Source: Pseudomonas sp. URMO17WK12:I11
GTDB lineage: Bacteria > Pseudomonadota > Gammaproteobacteria > Pseudomonadales > Pseudomonadaceae
NCBI RefSeq assembly: GCF_007677725.1
Contig: NZ_VEDF01000001.1
Location: 389,457-453,456, forward strand
Direction of reading: 5' to 3'
DNA length: 64,000 bases
The position numbers were made by a program, and so were the translations under genes. This document shows, piece after piece, positions 7,401 through 17,402 of this stretch. Below the pieces are notes generated by a model. It was not told the origin of the DNA, did not search any database, and was given only the letters and a program-made list of their open reading frames with translations. The stretch's first letter is position 1, and each line of letters begins with the position of its first letter.

Positions 7401-8423
7401 TCAATCATGTTCAACCGCTTCCAACGCCTGCAAAAACAGCAACAGCGCGACCTCTTCGGCGTCCAGCCCTTTGCGTACCCGCCCGCCGGGCAGCTCGGCC
7501 AGTCGCCCAAGGGCGTAATGTTCGAGCACCGCCGGGTGAATGTAGCAGCGCCGGCACACTGCCGGCGTGTTGCCCAGGCGCGCGGCAACCTGTTTGACGA
7601 TGGCCGACACCTGGCGCTTGGCTTCGGTTTCCGGTTCCCAGGCCAGCGGCTTGAGCAGGCTCAGCGCCAGGCTGCTGCCGGCCCAGGTACGGTAGTCCTT
7701 GGCGGTGAAGTCGGCGCCAGTGAGCTGTTGCAGGAACTGGTTGATATCGCTGGAGCCGATGCTGTGGCGTTGGCCGTCTTCGTCCAGGTACTGAAACAGC
7801 GCCTGCCCCGGCAGTTCCATGCAGCGCTTGAGCAGGTTGGCCAGGCGCCGGTCACGCAAGGTGACATTGTGCTCGACCCCACGCTTGCCGCGAAATTGAA
7901 AGCGGATGGTGCTGCCTTTCACTTCCACGTGACGGTTGCGCAGGGTGGTCAGGCCGTAGGATTTGTTGTCGCGCATGTAGCGCTGATTGCCGATGCGGAT
8001 CAGCGTGTGGTCGAGCAAGCTGACCACCAGGGCCATGACTTTTTCGCGCTCAAGCCCTGGGCGCGCCAGGTGCAGCTCCAACTGCGCGCGCAGCTTGGGC
8101 AGGGCCTTGGCGAAGGCGAGCATGCGCCCGTATTTATGCTGATCACGCGATTCGCGCCATTGCGCATGGTAGCGGTACTGCTTGCGACCGCGGGCGTCGC
8201 GGCCAGTGGCTTGCAAGTGGCCCTGCGGGTCGGCGCAGATCCATACATCGGTGTACGCCGGAGGAATCACCAACGCCGCGATACGCGCCAGGGTGTCTTT
8301 GTCCTTGACCCGTTGGCCCTCGGCATCGAGGTAGATGAAGCGGTCACGCCAGCGGCGCCGGGTCAGCCCCGGTTGGCTGTCGTCAACATAGTGCAGGCTC
8401 GCAGGAAGGGGGCAGTCGAGCAT
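7401..8423 (-). CDS. DNA topoisomerase IB (poxvirus type)
   Basis: 340 residues. Bacterial type IB topoisomerases relax supercoils through a 3'-phosphotyrosine link. The expected residues are visible: Arg143 in LIRIGNQRYMRDN, Lys180 in RGKRGVEH, Arg245 in KDYRTWAGS and the nucleophile Tyr294 in RRCYIHPAVLEHY. The N-terminal domain (1-100) carries the RRRWRDRFIYLDAEGQRV strand typical of the family. Length matches bacterial homologues. The ATG at 8423 has only a weak ribosome site. The 250 bp between it and csrA (7148-7400) hold the csrA promoter region and no further gene I can support. Confidence 0.95.
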   Translation of the reverse strand: MLDCPLPASLHYVDDSQPGLTRRRWRDRFIYLDAEGQRVKDKDTLARIAALVIPPAYTDVWICADPQGHLQATGRDARGRKQYRYHAQWRESRDQHKYGRMLAFAKALPKLRAQLELHLARPGLEREKVMALVVSLLDHTLIRIGNQRYMRDNKSYGLTTLRNRHVEVKGSTIRFQFRGKRGVEHNVTLRDRRLANLLKRCMELPGQALFQYLDEDGQRHSIGSSDINQFLQQLTGADFTAKDYRTWAGSSLALSLLKPLAWEPETEAKRQVSAIVKQVAARLGNTPAVCRRCYIHPAVLEHYALGRLAELPGGRVRKGLDAEEVALLLFLQALEAVEHD

Positions 8424-8480
8424 CGTCAGGGGGCCTCGATCAGGTCACTGAGCAATGGACAACGAATGATGCGAAGATGC

Positions 8481-9572
8481 TCAGCCCAGCAACGCCACCG
8501 ACTTGATCTGCGCAATCAAGGCTTGGCCTGGGTGCACGTCCAGCTGATCGGCAGAATAACGGGTAATGCGCGCCAGCAGCGCCGTGCCGTTGGCATCCAG
8601 GCTCACCAGGACATGCGCCGGGTTCTCGGCCGCTTGGACCTGCAGCACGCGCACCGCCAAGCGATTGAGGATGCTCGAGGTGCTGTCAGCGTCGAGCGTC
8701 AGGCTGACATCGCGCGCCTGGACCTTGACCCGCAGCGTGCTGCCCGGACTGAGCGCTGGGTGGGCGATGCGCAGCAGAGGGGCCGCGCTGCCGGGCAGGC
8801 GCAAGTCGAGCAGATCATAGCGCGGGTCATGACCCACCACCTGGCCCTCGATCACCACCCCGGCATCCTCGCCCTGGGCCAGCGACAGATCAAGCCGCGC
8901 CAGGGTTTCGCCGATCGGGCCGCTGGCAGTGGCACGGCCTTGCTCGAGCAGCACCAGGTGATCGGCGAGCCTGGCCACCTCATCCTGAGCATGGCTGACG
9001 TACACCACAGGTATGTCCAGCTCGTCATGCAGACGTTCAAGATAGGGCAGGATTTCGCGTTTGCGCGGCCCGTCCAGCGCTGCAAGGGGTTCGTCCATCA
9101 ACAATAATCGCGGGCTGCTGAGCAGTGCGCGGGCGATCCCGACCCGCTGCGCCTCACCGCCGGACAGGGTAGCCGGGGTGCGCTCGAGCAAGTGGCCAAT
9201 GCCCAGTAGCCGCGAGGCTTGCTCCACGCTCACCTTGCGCTCGGCAGGGGCAATGCGCCGCCAGCCAAATTCCAGATTGCCGCGCACCGACAGGTGGGCG
9301 AACAGGCTGGCCTCCTGGAACACATAGCCCAGTGGGCGCAAGTGCGGTGGCAGGAAAAAGCTGCGGCTGCTGTCTTGCCAGACTTCGCCGTTGACTTCGA
9401 TGTAGGCGCTGGCGGCACGCTCGAGCCCGGCCAGACACCGCAGGCAGGAGGTCTTGCCCGAGCCGGAATGGCCGAACAAAGCAGTGATGCCGCGCCCCGG
9501 CAGCTGCAGGTCGACGTCCAGGGTGAAGTCGTCGCGCGCCAACCGGATACGCGCCGTGATCGATCCGTTCAT
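8481..9572 (-). CDS. modC: Molybdate ABC transporter ATP-binding protein ModC
   Basis: 363 residues from ATG at 9572. Walker [10 protein letters not shown] (about residues 34-42), Q-loop FQEASLF, signature [16 protein letters not shown], Walker [13 protein letters not shown] and H-loop VSHAQDE are complete. The last about 130 residues form a TOBE/Mop-type domain that can bind oxyanion and regulate transport. Only one base separates the modB stop from this start, so translation is coupled. It energises uptake of molybdate for molybdenum-cofactor enzymes. Confidence 0.97.
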   Translation of the reverse strand: MNGSITARIRLARDDFTLDVDLQLPGRGITALFGHSGSGKTSCLRCLAGLERAASAYIEVNGEVWQDSSRSFFLPPHLRPLGYVFQEASLFAHLSVRGNLEFGWRRIAPAERKVSVEQASRLLGIGHLLERTPATLSGGEAQRVGIARALLSSPRLLLMDEPLAALDGPRKREILPYLERLHDELDIPVVYVSHAQDEVARLADHLVLLEQGRATASGPIGETLARLDLSLAQGEDAGVVIEGQVVGHDPRYDLLDLRLPGSAAPLLRIAHPALSPGSTLRVKVQARDVSLTLDADSTSSILNRLAVRVLQVQAAENPAHVLVSLDANGTALLARITRYSADQLDVHPGQALIAQIKSVALLG

Positions 9573-9573
9573 G

Positions 9574-10253
9574 TCAGCTCCAGGCGGTCTTGCCGCGACG
9601 TCCGGCATACAGCAGAAGTAGCACGAGGAACGAGAACACCAGCATCGCCCCCGCCAGCCAATGGGCTTGCGCGTAGGCCATGCCCTCGACGTGATCGAAG
9701 ATCTGCACCGATACCACGCGGGTCTTGTCCGGAATGTTGCCGCCGATCATCAGCACCACTCCGAATTCCCCGACGGTGTGAGCGAAACCGAGAATGCTGG
9801 CAGTGACGAAGCCCGGCCGGGCGAGCGGCAGCACCACATGCACGAAGCTGTCCCATGGGCCGGCACGCAGAGTAGCCGCGACTTCCAACGGTCTGGGGCC
9901 AATGGCGCTGAAGGCGTTTTGCAGCGGCTGAACCACGAACGGCATGGAATAGACCGTCGAGCCGATCACCAGGCCTGTGAAGCTGAACACCACCGTACCC
10001 AGGCCCAAGGCTTGGGTGGCCTGGCCTAGCCAGCCATGCGGGCCGAGGGCGATCAGCAGGTAGAAACCGATCACCGTCGGCGGCAACACCAGCGGCAGCG
10101 CCACCACTGCGCCGACCGGGCCGCGCAGCCACGACCGCGTGCGTGCCAGCCACCAGGCGATGGGAGTGCCGATGATCAGCAGGATCAGCGTGGTCAGGCT
10201 GGCCAGTTTGATGGTCAGCCAGATAGCGCCGAAATCACTGGCGTCCAGCGGCA

Positions 10254-10254
<1 letters not shown>
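9574..10254 (-). CDS. modB: Molybdate ABC transporter permease ModB
   Basis: 226 residues, about five membrane segments. The cytoplasmic EAA loop is visible as [27 protein letters not shown] (about residues 132-158), the coupling helix for ModC. The start codon overlaps the modA stop by one base (TGATG on the coding strand), and modC follows after one base. Length and sequence ([29 protein letters not shown]) match ModB. Confidence 0.97.
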
Positions 10255-11096
<842 letters not shown>

Positions 11097-12173
11097 TTAA
11101 CCACGGATCGTTGCCAGCGCTGTCTCGGCGATGTCACGCGTAAGCTGGTCGGCAGCTAGCCGCTTGCCCAAGCGCAAGGCTTGCCCGGCCCACAGGTTGC
11201 TGAAATCGCCGTTGCCTTGGGGATCGGTGATCGCCCGCAGCGGCATCAATGCGCCACCGGCCAGCGGGAAGTCAGGCGCCAGCGCGCTCATCGGTCCGAG
11301 CTCGCGCATGATGCGGTTGTTGATACCGCGCGCAGGACGACCGGTGAACAGGTTGGTCAACGCCGTATCGCTGGCTGCAGCACAGGCCAGCGCCTGGCGG
11401 TGGGCAGGGGAAACCTTTACCTGCCCAGTGAACAGGTAGGCGGTGCCAATCTGCACCGCACTGGCACCGAGCGCCAAGGCGGCCAACAGACCCCGGTGAT
11501 CGGCGATGCCACCGGCTGCGATCACCGGCAGACGCACCGCGTCGGCCACTTGTGGGACCAGGGCGAAGGTGCCGATCTGCGTGTTGATGTCGTCGCTCAG
11601 GAACATGCCGCGGTGCCCGCCCGCTTCATAGCCCATGGCGATTATCGCATCGCAGCCGTTGGCTTGCAGCCACTGCGCTTCCTCTACCGTGGTGGCACTG
11701 CTAAGCACCTTGGCCCCCGCGGCCTTGACCCGCTGCAGCAGCGAGGCCTGCGGTAATCCGAAGTGAAAGCTCACCACTTCAGGGCGCAGTTCTTCGATCA
11801 GCCGGCAGCTCTGCTCGTCGAACGGGGCGCGATTGGACACCGGGGTGGGGGCGGCAACGTCGGCGCCGACCTCGGCGTAATAGGGCTCGAGCGCCTGTTT
11901 CCAACGCTTCTCACGCTCAGGATCGGGTGTTGGCGTCTGGTGGCAAAAAAAATTCAAGTTCAGCGGCTTGCCCGGACAGGCCGTGCGAAACGCCTCGATC
12001 TCGCTGCGCACCTGTTCGCTGGTAAGCATGGCGCAGGGCAGGGCGCCGAGCCCCCCGGCGCTGGCCACGGCAATCGCCAATGGCGAGCCGCTGGCCCCGG
12101 CCATGGGCGCTTGGAGGATGGGCAAGGCGATGCCCAGCAGATCGAGAATTCGTCGGTCGGGCCAGTCGCTCAC
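11097..12173 (-). CDS. Nitronate monooxygenase (2-nitropropane dioxygenase family)
   Basis: 358 residues; the start is GTG at 12173 with AAGGAG upstream. A flavin TIM barrel: N-terminal PILQAPMAGASGSPLAIAVA with GGLGALP, phosphate-binding PVIAAGGIADHRGLLAALALGASAVQIGTAYLFT, and the catalytic histidine loop IAMGYEAGGHRG. These FMN enzymes oxidise propionate 3-nitronate or alkyl nitronates and are thought to detoxify them. It stands between modABC and two small genes on the same strand, 84 bp beyond the modA start side; no clear operon partner. Confidence 0.92.
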   Translation of the reverse strand: MSDWPDRRILDLLGIALPILQAPMAGASGSPLAIAVASAGGLGALPCAMLTSEQVRSEIEAFRTACPGKPLNLNFFCHQTPTPDPEREKRWKQALEPYYAEVGADVAAPTPVSNRAPFDEQSCRLIEELRPEVVSFHFGLPQASLLQRVKAAGAKVLSSATTVEEAQWLQANGCDAIIAMGYEAGGHRGMFLSDDINTQIGTFALVPQVADAVRLPVIAAGGIADHRGLLAALALGASAVQIGTAYLFTGQVKVSPAHRQALACAAASDTALTNLFTGRPARGINNRIMRELGPMSALAPDFPLAGGALMPLRAITDPQGNGDFSNLWAGQALRLGKRLAADQLTRDIAETALATIRG

Positions 12174-12197
12174 GGGTTGCTCCTTTGAATGTCGGGT

Positions 12198-12368
12198 CTA
12201 CAGCGCCTTGCTGACCTGGATGTCGCTGATCTTCTCGGCATCATCGCCATGAATCTTGCGCAGCGCTTCGAGGGCCTGTTCATCGGACGCGTCGTCCATC
12301 ACCGCGAAGTCCCAGCGCCGCTGGCCGTCGAGTTTGTACTTGATGACGTATTTGATGTTCTGGGTCAT
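12198..12368 (-). CDS. Small conserved hypothetical protein (56 residues)
   Basis: Translating the minus strand from ATG at 12368 gives 56 residues beginning MTQNIKYVIKYKLDGQRRW and ending ISDIQVSKAL. It is too short for a 60-codon cut-off but has coding-like codon use and sits 8 bp after the stop of the DUF1883 gene, in line with an operon of DUF1883, this gene and nitronate monooxygenase. No membrane segment; alternating strand-helix pattern suggests a small soluble alpha-beta protein. Function unknown. Confidence 0.6.
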   Translation of the reverse strand: MTQNIKYVIKYKLDGQRRWDFAVMDDASDEQALEALRKIHGDDAEKISDIQVSKAL

Positions 12369-12376
12369 GGCGGGCC

Positions 12377-12679
12377 TTATCCGAGTTTCGACGACGAGCG
12401 ACGGATGATCTTGATCTTGTGGGTCAGGGTGGGTTTGCGTGTCACCGAAATCGGGCGGGTGCTCACGGTATCGATGGTGATATTCCAGAAACCGGTGCTA
12501 GGCACGGTGATTCGCGCCGGGAAACGCTCGAAGTGCCCGCCATGGTAGGTGTGCCGGCCGCCGTTTTTGAAGCTGCGGAAATTGGCGTCGTTCATCAGGC
12601 GGATGTTGCAGCGCTGGGAACACTCGATAACGACGATATCGTCCTCGTTGAGGTGCTCGCGCTGGTGTACGAATTTCAT
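12377..12679 (-). CDS. DUF1883 domain protein
   Basis: 100 residues from ATG at 12679 with GGAG upstream. The sequence MKFVHQREHLNEDDIVVIEC, then SQRCNIRLMNDANFRSFKNG, GGRHTYHGGHFERFPARITV and PSTGFWNITID is the full DUF1883 domain (a small beta-barrel of unknown role), followed by a basic tail (about 76-100: SVTRKPTLTHKIKIIRRSSS). No catalytic residues can be named. It leads the small minus-strand cluster. Confidence 0.8.
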   Translation of the reverse strand: MKFVHQREHLNEDDIVVIECSQRCNIRLMNDANFRSFKNGGRHTYHGGHFERFPARITVPSTGFWNITIDTVSTRPISVTRKPTLTHKIKIIRRSSSKLG

Positions 12680-12838
12680 GGGGTGCTCCGCAAAGTCTGG
12701 TTCTGCAAAGGCGAACGATACCATGTTGTCGGGCCTGGCTCTCGCGCCAGATCGGCGCAGGCCGAGAAAACTGCCAAAGCCGGGAGCAAAATGGCCTGCG
12801 AATTGTCCTACACATTCTTGTCATGCGAGGTGCGATTA

Positions 12839-13198
12839 ATGAAGTGGATGGTGGCAGCGTTAGCGCTGACGCTCGGCGGCTGCGTCAGCGTCGCTGAGCT
12901 TGAGCAGTCTCACGAGACCCTGGACGTGATTTCGGGCAAGACTCCGCGTGAATACGCCGACTGCATGAAGGCGCACCTGGCCGACACGCGCGATCCGCTG
13001 GTCGAAGAGGCCCGCGGCGATGGACTGCGGCTGATCGTGCCGCAAAAACTCACCTCTGGCGCCGGGCCAGCGGCGTTGGTGGACATCGACAAGCGCGGCA
13101 GTGGCAGCAGTATCAAATTGCATGAGCGCCTCAACAACTTCCCATTGCGCTTGGGTGATGTACGCACCTCGGCGACCAAATGCATCTCCGGAAGTTGA
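12839..13198 (+). CDS. Small lipoprotein of unknown function
   Basis: 119 residues; ATG at 12839 with GAGG upstream. Lipobox LTLGGC (Cys15). The mature part has two further cysteines (YADCMKAHL about residue 42, and TKCISG near the end), probably a disulfide. Divergent from the DUF1883 gene. No family recognised. Confidence 0.65.
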   Translation: MKWMVAALALTLGGCVSVAELEQSHETLDVISGKTPREYADCMKAHLADTRDPLVEEARGDGLRLIVPQKLTSGAGPAALVDIDKRGSGSSIKLHERLNNFPLRLGDVRTSATKCISGS

Positions 13199-13293
13199 TC
13201 TGAAGCAAGCCAAGCGCGCTTAGCAGGCCATTTGCCATCCGCTGGCCGGGCGGGGCGTTGTTGCGACTTCGCTGGCGGGGCTAGTATCCATTT

Positions 13294-13319
13294 GCTTATG
13301 TGTTTTAAGCCTAAGCTTA
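13294..13319. promoter_or_regulatory. Three alternating GCTTA/TAAGC half-sites upstream of the cytochrome pair
   Basis: GCTTA (13294-13298), TAAGC (13306-13310) and GCTTA (13315-13319) form two overlapping inverted repeats 25-50 bp before the start of the tsdB-like gene, next to a possible -10 TATAAC (13318-13323). A regulator site is likely but unnamed. Confidence 0.4.
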
Positions 13320-13343
13320 TAACAAAAGAAATGGAGATTCGTG

Positions 13344-13994
13344 ATGGCCCCATTGAGACGCGTCTTGATCGGCAGCTTGCTGATCCTGGCCTGGCCGGCG
13401 GCGCAAGCCGCTGATGGCCAGAAAATATTTACCCAGGGAGGTGCCAACCCTGCCGCCATGGCCTGCATCGGCTGCCACGGTGCAGATGGCAAGGGCATTG
13501 CCGCTGCTGGGTTTCCCCGCCTGGCGGGGCTGCCTGCCGGCTACCTGGCCAAGCAATTGCACGACTGGCGCAGCGGCAGTCGCCAGCAGGCGGTCATGGC
13601 GCCGCTGGCCAGTGCCCTGAGCGAAGAGGAAATCGCCGCCGTCAGTCAATACCTGGCCGAGCTGCCGGCTGACCCAGCGCCCGCGCTGCAGCGCCAGCAG
13701 ATCGCAGCCAACCCCACCGAGCGCTTGGCCCTGTATGGCGACTGGAGTCGGCAGATCCCAGGGTGCGTGCAGTGCCATGGCCCTGGAGGCAGCGGTATCG
13801 GCGAGCACTTCCCGCCCTTGTCCGGGCAGCCCGCGGCGTACCTGAAGGCCCAGCTCGACGGGTGGCGCAACGGCAGCCGCAAGAACGACCCCAACCAGCT
13901 GATGGCGGGCGTGGCCAAGGCCATGACCGACGCCGAAGTCACGGCGCTTTCCGAGTACTTCGCCCAGCTCACCCGTTCGGAGGTCAAGCCATGA
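13344..13994 (+). CDS. Dihaem cytochrome c4-like protein, TsdB-like electron carrier
   Basis: 216 residues; ATG at 13344 is preferred over GTG at 13341 because GGAG (13333-13336) is 7 bases away. Sec signal peptide ending QAA-DGQ. Two haem c motifs, CIGCH (about residue 41) and CVQCH (about 140), lie in two similar halves, the c4 pattern. Its stop overlaps the next start in ATGA. In Pseudomonas stutzeri a c4-like TsdB encoded just before TsdA takes electrons from thiosulfate dehydrogenase; this pair has the same order. Without an activity test it is a periplasmic c4 electron carrier. Confidence 0.85.
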   Translation: MAPLRRVLIGSLLILAWPAAQAADGQKIFTQGGANPAAMACIGCHGADGKGIAAAGFPRLAGLPAGYLAKQLHDWRSGSRQQAVMAPLASALSEEEIAAVSQYLAELPADPAPALQRQQIAANPTERLALYGDWSRQIPGCVQCHGPGGSGIGEHFPPLSGQPAAYLKAQLDGWRNGSRKNDPNQLMAGVAKAMTDAEVTALSEYFAQLTRSEVKP

Positions 13995-14911
13995 AAACCG
14001 TATTTCCTTCGCTGTGCCTGTTGGCCGTGGGCAATGCACTGGCGAGCCCTGCGCCCATCGCCATGGAAGATCAGTCGCAGCTCAATGTCCCCGCAGCCCA
14101 TGCGGCGGCGCAATTCACCCCTCCCCAGGAGCAGAGCCTGCCGGATAATGCCTTCGGCGCCATGGTCCGAGAAGGCCACGCGCTGTTCGTCGATACCCGT
14201 CGGCTGATGCCCGACGCCGTTGGCAACGGCATGAACTGCAGCAACTGCCACCTTGACCAGGGTCGTATGGCCCACTCGGCGCCGCTCTGGGGTGCGTATC
14301 CCATGTACCCGGCCTATCGCAAGAAAAACAACAAGGTCAACACCTACGCCGAACGTATCCAAGGCTGCTTCCAGTTCAGCATGAACGGCAAGCCGCCGGC
14401 CGCCGACAGCCCGCAGATGACCGCGCTTGCCGTTTACTCGTACTGGTTGTCGACCCAGGCCCCGACTGGCGTCGAGCTGCCCGGCCGTGGCTACCCCGAG
14501 GTGACGCAGCCCAAGGGCGGTTATGACTTCAAGCGTGGCCAGCAGGTGTACGCCGAGCAATGCGCGATCTGCCACGGCGACCAAGGTCAGGGCCAGAAAG
14601 TCGCGGGCGAATACGTGATGCCGCCGTTGTGGGGCAAGGATTCCTACAACTGGGGTGCCGGCATGCACCGGATCAACACCGCCGCGTCCTTCATCAAGTA
14701 CAACATGCCCTTGGGCAAGCCGGGCAGTTTGAGCGACCAGCAGGCGTGGGACGTCGCCGCCTGGATCAACCGGCATGAACGCCCGCAGGACCCGCGCCTG
14801 GTCGAAGGCTCGGTGGAAAAGACGCGGTTGAAGTTCCACGCCAACGACGGCGTCAACCTGTATGGGCAAAAGGTCGATGGCGTGCTGCTCGGGCAGGGCA
14901 GTGGCCAGTGA
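13991..14911 (+). CDS. tsdA: TsdA-like dihaem thiosulfate dehydrogenase
   Basis: 306 residues, ATG overlapping the previous stop (ATGA, 13991-13994). Signal peptide ending NALA-SPA. Haem 1 motif CSNCH at 83-87 and haem 2 CAICH at 191-195. The unusual TsdA feature, a cysteine as distal ligand of the active haem, is present as Cys126 in AERIQGCFQFSMNGK. LWGKDSYNWGAGMHRI and IKYNMPLG (Met239 a candidate haem 2 ligand) also match TsdA. TsdA joins two thiosulfate molecules into tetrathionate in the periplasm, passing electrons to TsdB-like c4. In many annotations such genes are just called cytochrome c; the Cys126 loop makes TsdA more likely. Substrate untested. Confidence 0.78.
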   Translation: MKTVFPSLCLLAVGNALASPAPIAMEDQSQLNVPAAHAAAQFTPPQEQSLPDNAFGAMVREGHALFVDTRRLMPDAVGNGMNCSNCHLDQGRMAHSAPLWGAYPMYPAYRKKNNKVNTYAERIQGCFQFSMNGKPPAADSPQMTALAVYSYWLSTQAPTGVELPGRGYPEVTQPKGGYDFKRGQQVYAEQCAICHGDQGQGQKVAGEYVMPPLWGKDSYNWGAGMHRINTAASFIKYNMPLGKPGSLSDQQAWDVAAWINRHERPQDPRLVEGSVEKTRLKFHANDGVNLYGQKVDGVLLGQGSGQ

Positions 14912-14933
14912 GCAGGGCGCCCGCCGGCCCTGC
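14912..14933 (+). terminator. Hairpin after tsdA-like gene
   Basis: GCAGGGC (14912-14918) and GCCCTGC (14927-14933) with an 8-nt loop start one base after the stop codon. No T run, so efficiency is doubtful. Confidence 0.45.
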
Positions 14934-15107
14934 CGGCGTTGGCCGCCTGAGGCCGGATAGCGGCATCTTCACGAACTTTTTGGAACTATCTACACTGAGG
15001 TGTCTCTATGATGGCAGCGTTCGACTCAGGCAGGGCATTGTAAGGTTAATCCCGCCTGATTAGACTGCGCCGAATTCCCCAGGCCTAGCCTTCGTTTAAG
15101 GATGTTT

Positions 15108-15947
15108 ATGATCAAGAAATGCTTGTTCCCGGCAGCTGGCTACGGCACTCGTTTCCTGCCTGCTACCAAAGCCATGCCCAAGGAAATGCTGCCGGTGGTC
15201 AACAAGCCACTGATCCAGTATGGCGTTGAAGAAGCATTGGCTGCCGGTCTGAACGAAGTCTCCATCGTCACCGGTCGTGGCAAGCGCGCCCTGGAAGACC
15301 ATTTCGATATCAGCTACGAGCTGGAAACCCAGATCAAGGGTACCGACAAGGAAAAATACCTGGTCGGTATTCGTCGTCTGCTCGATGAATGCTCGTTTTC
15401 CTACACGCGCCAGACCGAAATGAAAGGTCTGGGCCACGCCATCCTGACCGGCCGCCCGCTGATCGGTGACGAGCCGTTCGCCGTGGTGCTGGCAGACGAC
15501 CTGTGCGTCAACCTCGATGGCGAAGGTGTCCTTGCGCAGATGGTGGCGCTGTACAAGAAGTACCGCTGCTCGATCGTGGCCATCCAGGAAGTCGATCCGC
15601 AGGAAACCAACAAGTACGGCGTCATCGCCGGCGAAGAAATCAAGCCTGGGATCTTCCGCGTCGACTCGATGGTCGAGAAGCCCAAGCCTGAAGATGCGCC
15701 GTCCAACCTGGCAATCATCGGTCGCTACATCCTGACCCCGGACATTTTCGAGAAAATCGAACAGACCGAGCCTGGCAAAGGTGGCGAAATCCAGATCACC
15801 GACGCCCTGATGAAGCAGGCTGCCGAAGGCAACGTGATCGCCTACAAGTTCCAGGGCAAGCGTTTCGACTGCGGTGGCGCGGAAGGCTACATCGAGGCGA
15901 CCAACTTCTGCTTCGAAAACTTCTACAAATCCGGCAAGGCGTACTGA
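15108..15947 (+). CDS. galU: UTP-glucose-1-phosphate uridylyltransferase GalU
   Basis: 279 residues from ATG at 15108, six bases after AAGGA; an ATG at 15102 is too close to the ribosome site. The nucleotide loop FPAAGYGTRFLPATKAMPKE (residues about 7-26) with catalytic Arg and Lys, VVLADDL and EKPKP are complete. It makes UDP-glucose for LPS, exopolysaccharide and trehalose. The 196 bp upstream contain the promoter; a GAACTT (14973-14978) there hints at an AlgU-type -35, but I could not find a convincing -10 at correct spacing. Confidence 0.97.
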   Translation: MIKKCLFPAAGYGTRFLPATKAMPKEMLPVVNKPLIQYGVEEALAAGLNEVSIVTGRGKRALEDHFDISYELETQIKGTDKEKYLVGIRRLLDECSFSYTRQTEMKGLGHAILTGRPLIGDEPFAVVLADDLCVNLDGEGVLAQMVALYKKYRCSIVAIQEVDPQETNKYGVIAGEEIKPGIFRVDSMVEKPKPEDAPSNLAIIGRYILTPDIFEKIEQTEPGKGGEIQITDALMKQAAEGNVIAYKFQGKRFDCGGAEGYIEATNFCFENFYKSGKAY

Positions 15948-15968
15948 TACGCCAGCGCGGGTTCAAGG

Positions 15969-15993
15969 AGCCACCCTTCGGGGTGGCTTTTTT
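15969..15993 (+). terminator. Intrinsic terminator of galU
   Basis: AGCCACCC (15969-15976), loop TTCG, GGGTGGCT (15981-15988) followed by T6. A strong canonical terminator. Confidence 0.92.
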
Positions 15994-16046
15994 GTTCGCG
16001 GCGGCCAACGGCGGTATGCTGGGCGCCTGCCTAGGAGAGTGAATAC

Positions 16047-17402
16047 ATGGCCTACGATTTTGATCTGTTCGTGATTGGCGCCGGTTCCGGCGGTGTGCGT
16101 GCGGCGCGCTTCGCTGCAGGTTTCGGTGCAAAAGTGGCGGTGGCCGAGAGCCGTTATCTGGGGGGGACCTGCGTCAACGTCGGATGCGTACCGAAAAAAC
16201 TGCTGGTCTACGGCGCCCATGTCGCCGACGAGCTGGAACAGGCTGCTGGGTATGGCTGGACCCTGGAAGAAGGCCATTTCGACTGGGGCACGCTGATCGC
16301 CAACAAGAACCGTGAGATCGACCGGCTCAACGGTATTTATCGCAACCTGTTGACCGGCAGCGGCGTCACCTTGCTACAAGGCCACGCGCGGATCACCGGC
16401 CCCCATCAGGTCGAGGTGAATGGCGAGCAGTACAGCGTCGAGCGCATCCTCATCGCCACCGGTGGCTGGCCGCAGGTGCCGGACATCCCAGGCAAGGAGC
16501 TGGCGATCACGTCCAACGAAGCGTTTTACCTCAAGGAGCTACCACGCCGGGTGCTGGTGGTAGGCGGCGGCTACATCGCCGTCGAGTTCGCTGGGATCTT
16601 CCAGGGGCTGGGCAGTGACACCACGCTGCTCTATCGCGCAGACCTGTTCCTGCGCGGTTTCGATGGTTCGGTGCGCACGCACCTTAAGGAAGAACTGGAA
16701 AAACGGGGCATGAACCTGCAGTTCAACGCCGATATCCAGCGCATCGACAAGCTCGAAGATGGCACCCTCAAGGCTACCCTCAAGGACGGCCGCGAACTGG
16801 TCGCCGACTGCGTGTTCTACGCCACCGGCCGCCGCCCCATGCTGGACAACCTGGGGCTGGAAAACACCGGCGTCGAGCTGGATGAGCGTGGCTTCATTCG
16901 CGTCGATGAGCAGTACCAGACCACGGCACCGTCGATCCTGGCCATCGGCGACGTGATCGGCCGCGTGCAACTGACCCCCGTAGCGCTGGCCGAAGGCATG
17001 GCCGTGGCGCGGCGGCTGTTCAAGCCGGAGCAGTACCGCCCGGTGGATTACCAGAACATCCCGACTGCGGTATTCAGCCAGCCGCCGATCGGCACCGTCG
17101 GTCTGACCGAAGAGCAGGCGCTCGACGCCGGTCACAAGGTCACGATCTTCGAAAGCCGCTTCCGCGCCATGAAGCTGACGCTGACCGAGATTCAGGAGAA
17201 AACCCTGATGAAACTGGTGGTCGACGCCGAAACCGACAAAGTACTGGGCTGCCACATGGTTGGCCCGGATGCTGGCGAGATCATTCAAGGCTTGGGCATC
17301 GCCCTCAAGGCTGGCGCCACCAAGCAACAGTTCGATGAAACCATCGGCGTGCATCCAACGGCTGCTGAAGAGTTCGTCACCCTGCGCACTGCTACTCGCT
17401 GA
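16047..17402 (+). CDS. gor: Glutathione-disulfide reductase Gor
   Basis: 451 residues, TAGGAG before the ATG. FAD loop [16 protein letters not shown], redox-active disulfide [13 protein letters not shown] (Cys42, Cys47), NADPH fold [15 protein letters not shown] with the downstream Arg-rich NADPH contacts, and the C-terminal catalytic GVHPTAAEE (His near 439). It regenerates reduced glutathione with NADPH in the cytosol. Next on the chromosome are ahpC and ahpF, so three peroxide or thiol defence genes sit together, though each has its own start region. Confidence 0.97.
   Translation: MAYDFDLFVIGAGSGGVRAARFAAGFGAKVAVAESRYLGGTCVNVGCVPKKLLVYGAHVADELEQAAGYGWTLEEGHFDWGTLIANKNREIDRLNGIYRNLLTGSGVTLLQGHARITGPHQVEVNGEQYSVERILIATGGWPQVPDIPGKELAITSNEAFYLKELPRRVLVVGGGYIAVEFAGIFQGLGSDTTLLYRADLFLRGFDGSVRTHLKEELEKRGMNLQFNADIQRIDKLEDGTLKATLKDGRELVADCVFYATGRRPMLDNLGLENTGVELDERGFIRVDEQYQTTAPSILAIGDVIGRVQLTPVALAEGMAVARRLFKPEQYRPVDYQNIPTAVFSQPPIGTVGLTEEQALDAGHKVTIFESRFRAMKLTLTEIQEKTLMKLVVDAETDKVLGCHMVGPDAGEIIQGLGIALKAGATKQQFDETIGVHPTAAEEFVTLRTATR

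Noticed and set aside
7407..9107. A 566-codon plus-strand frame over topoisomerase IB and modC
   Set aside because: Mirror frame of two well-identified minus-strand genes.
14973..15009. AlgU (sigma-22)-like promoter for galU
   Set aside because: GAACTT is present but no TCTGA/TCAAA-type -10 is found at 16-17 bp; the partial matches are no better than chance.
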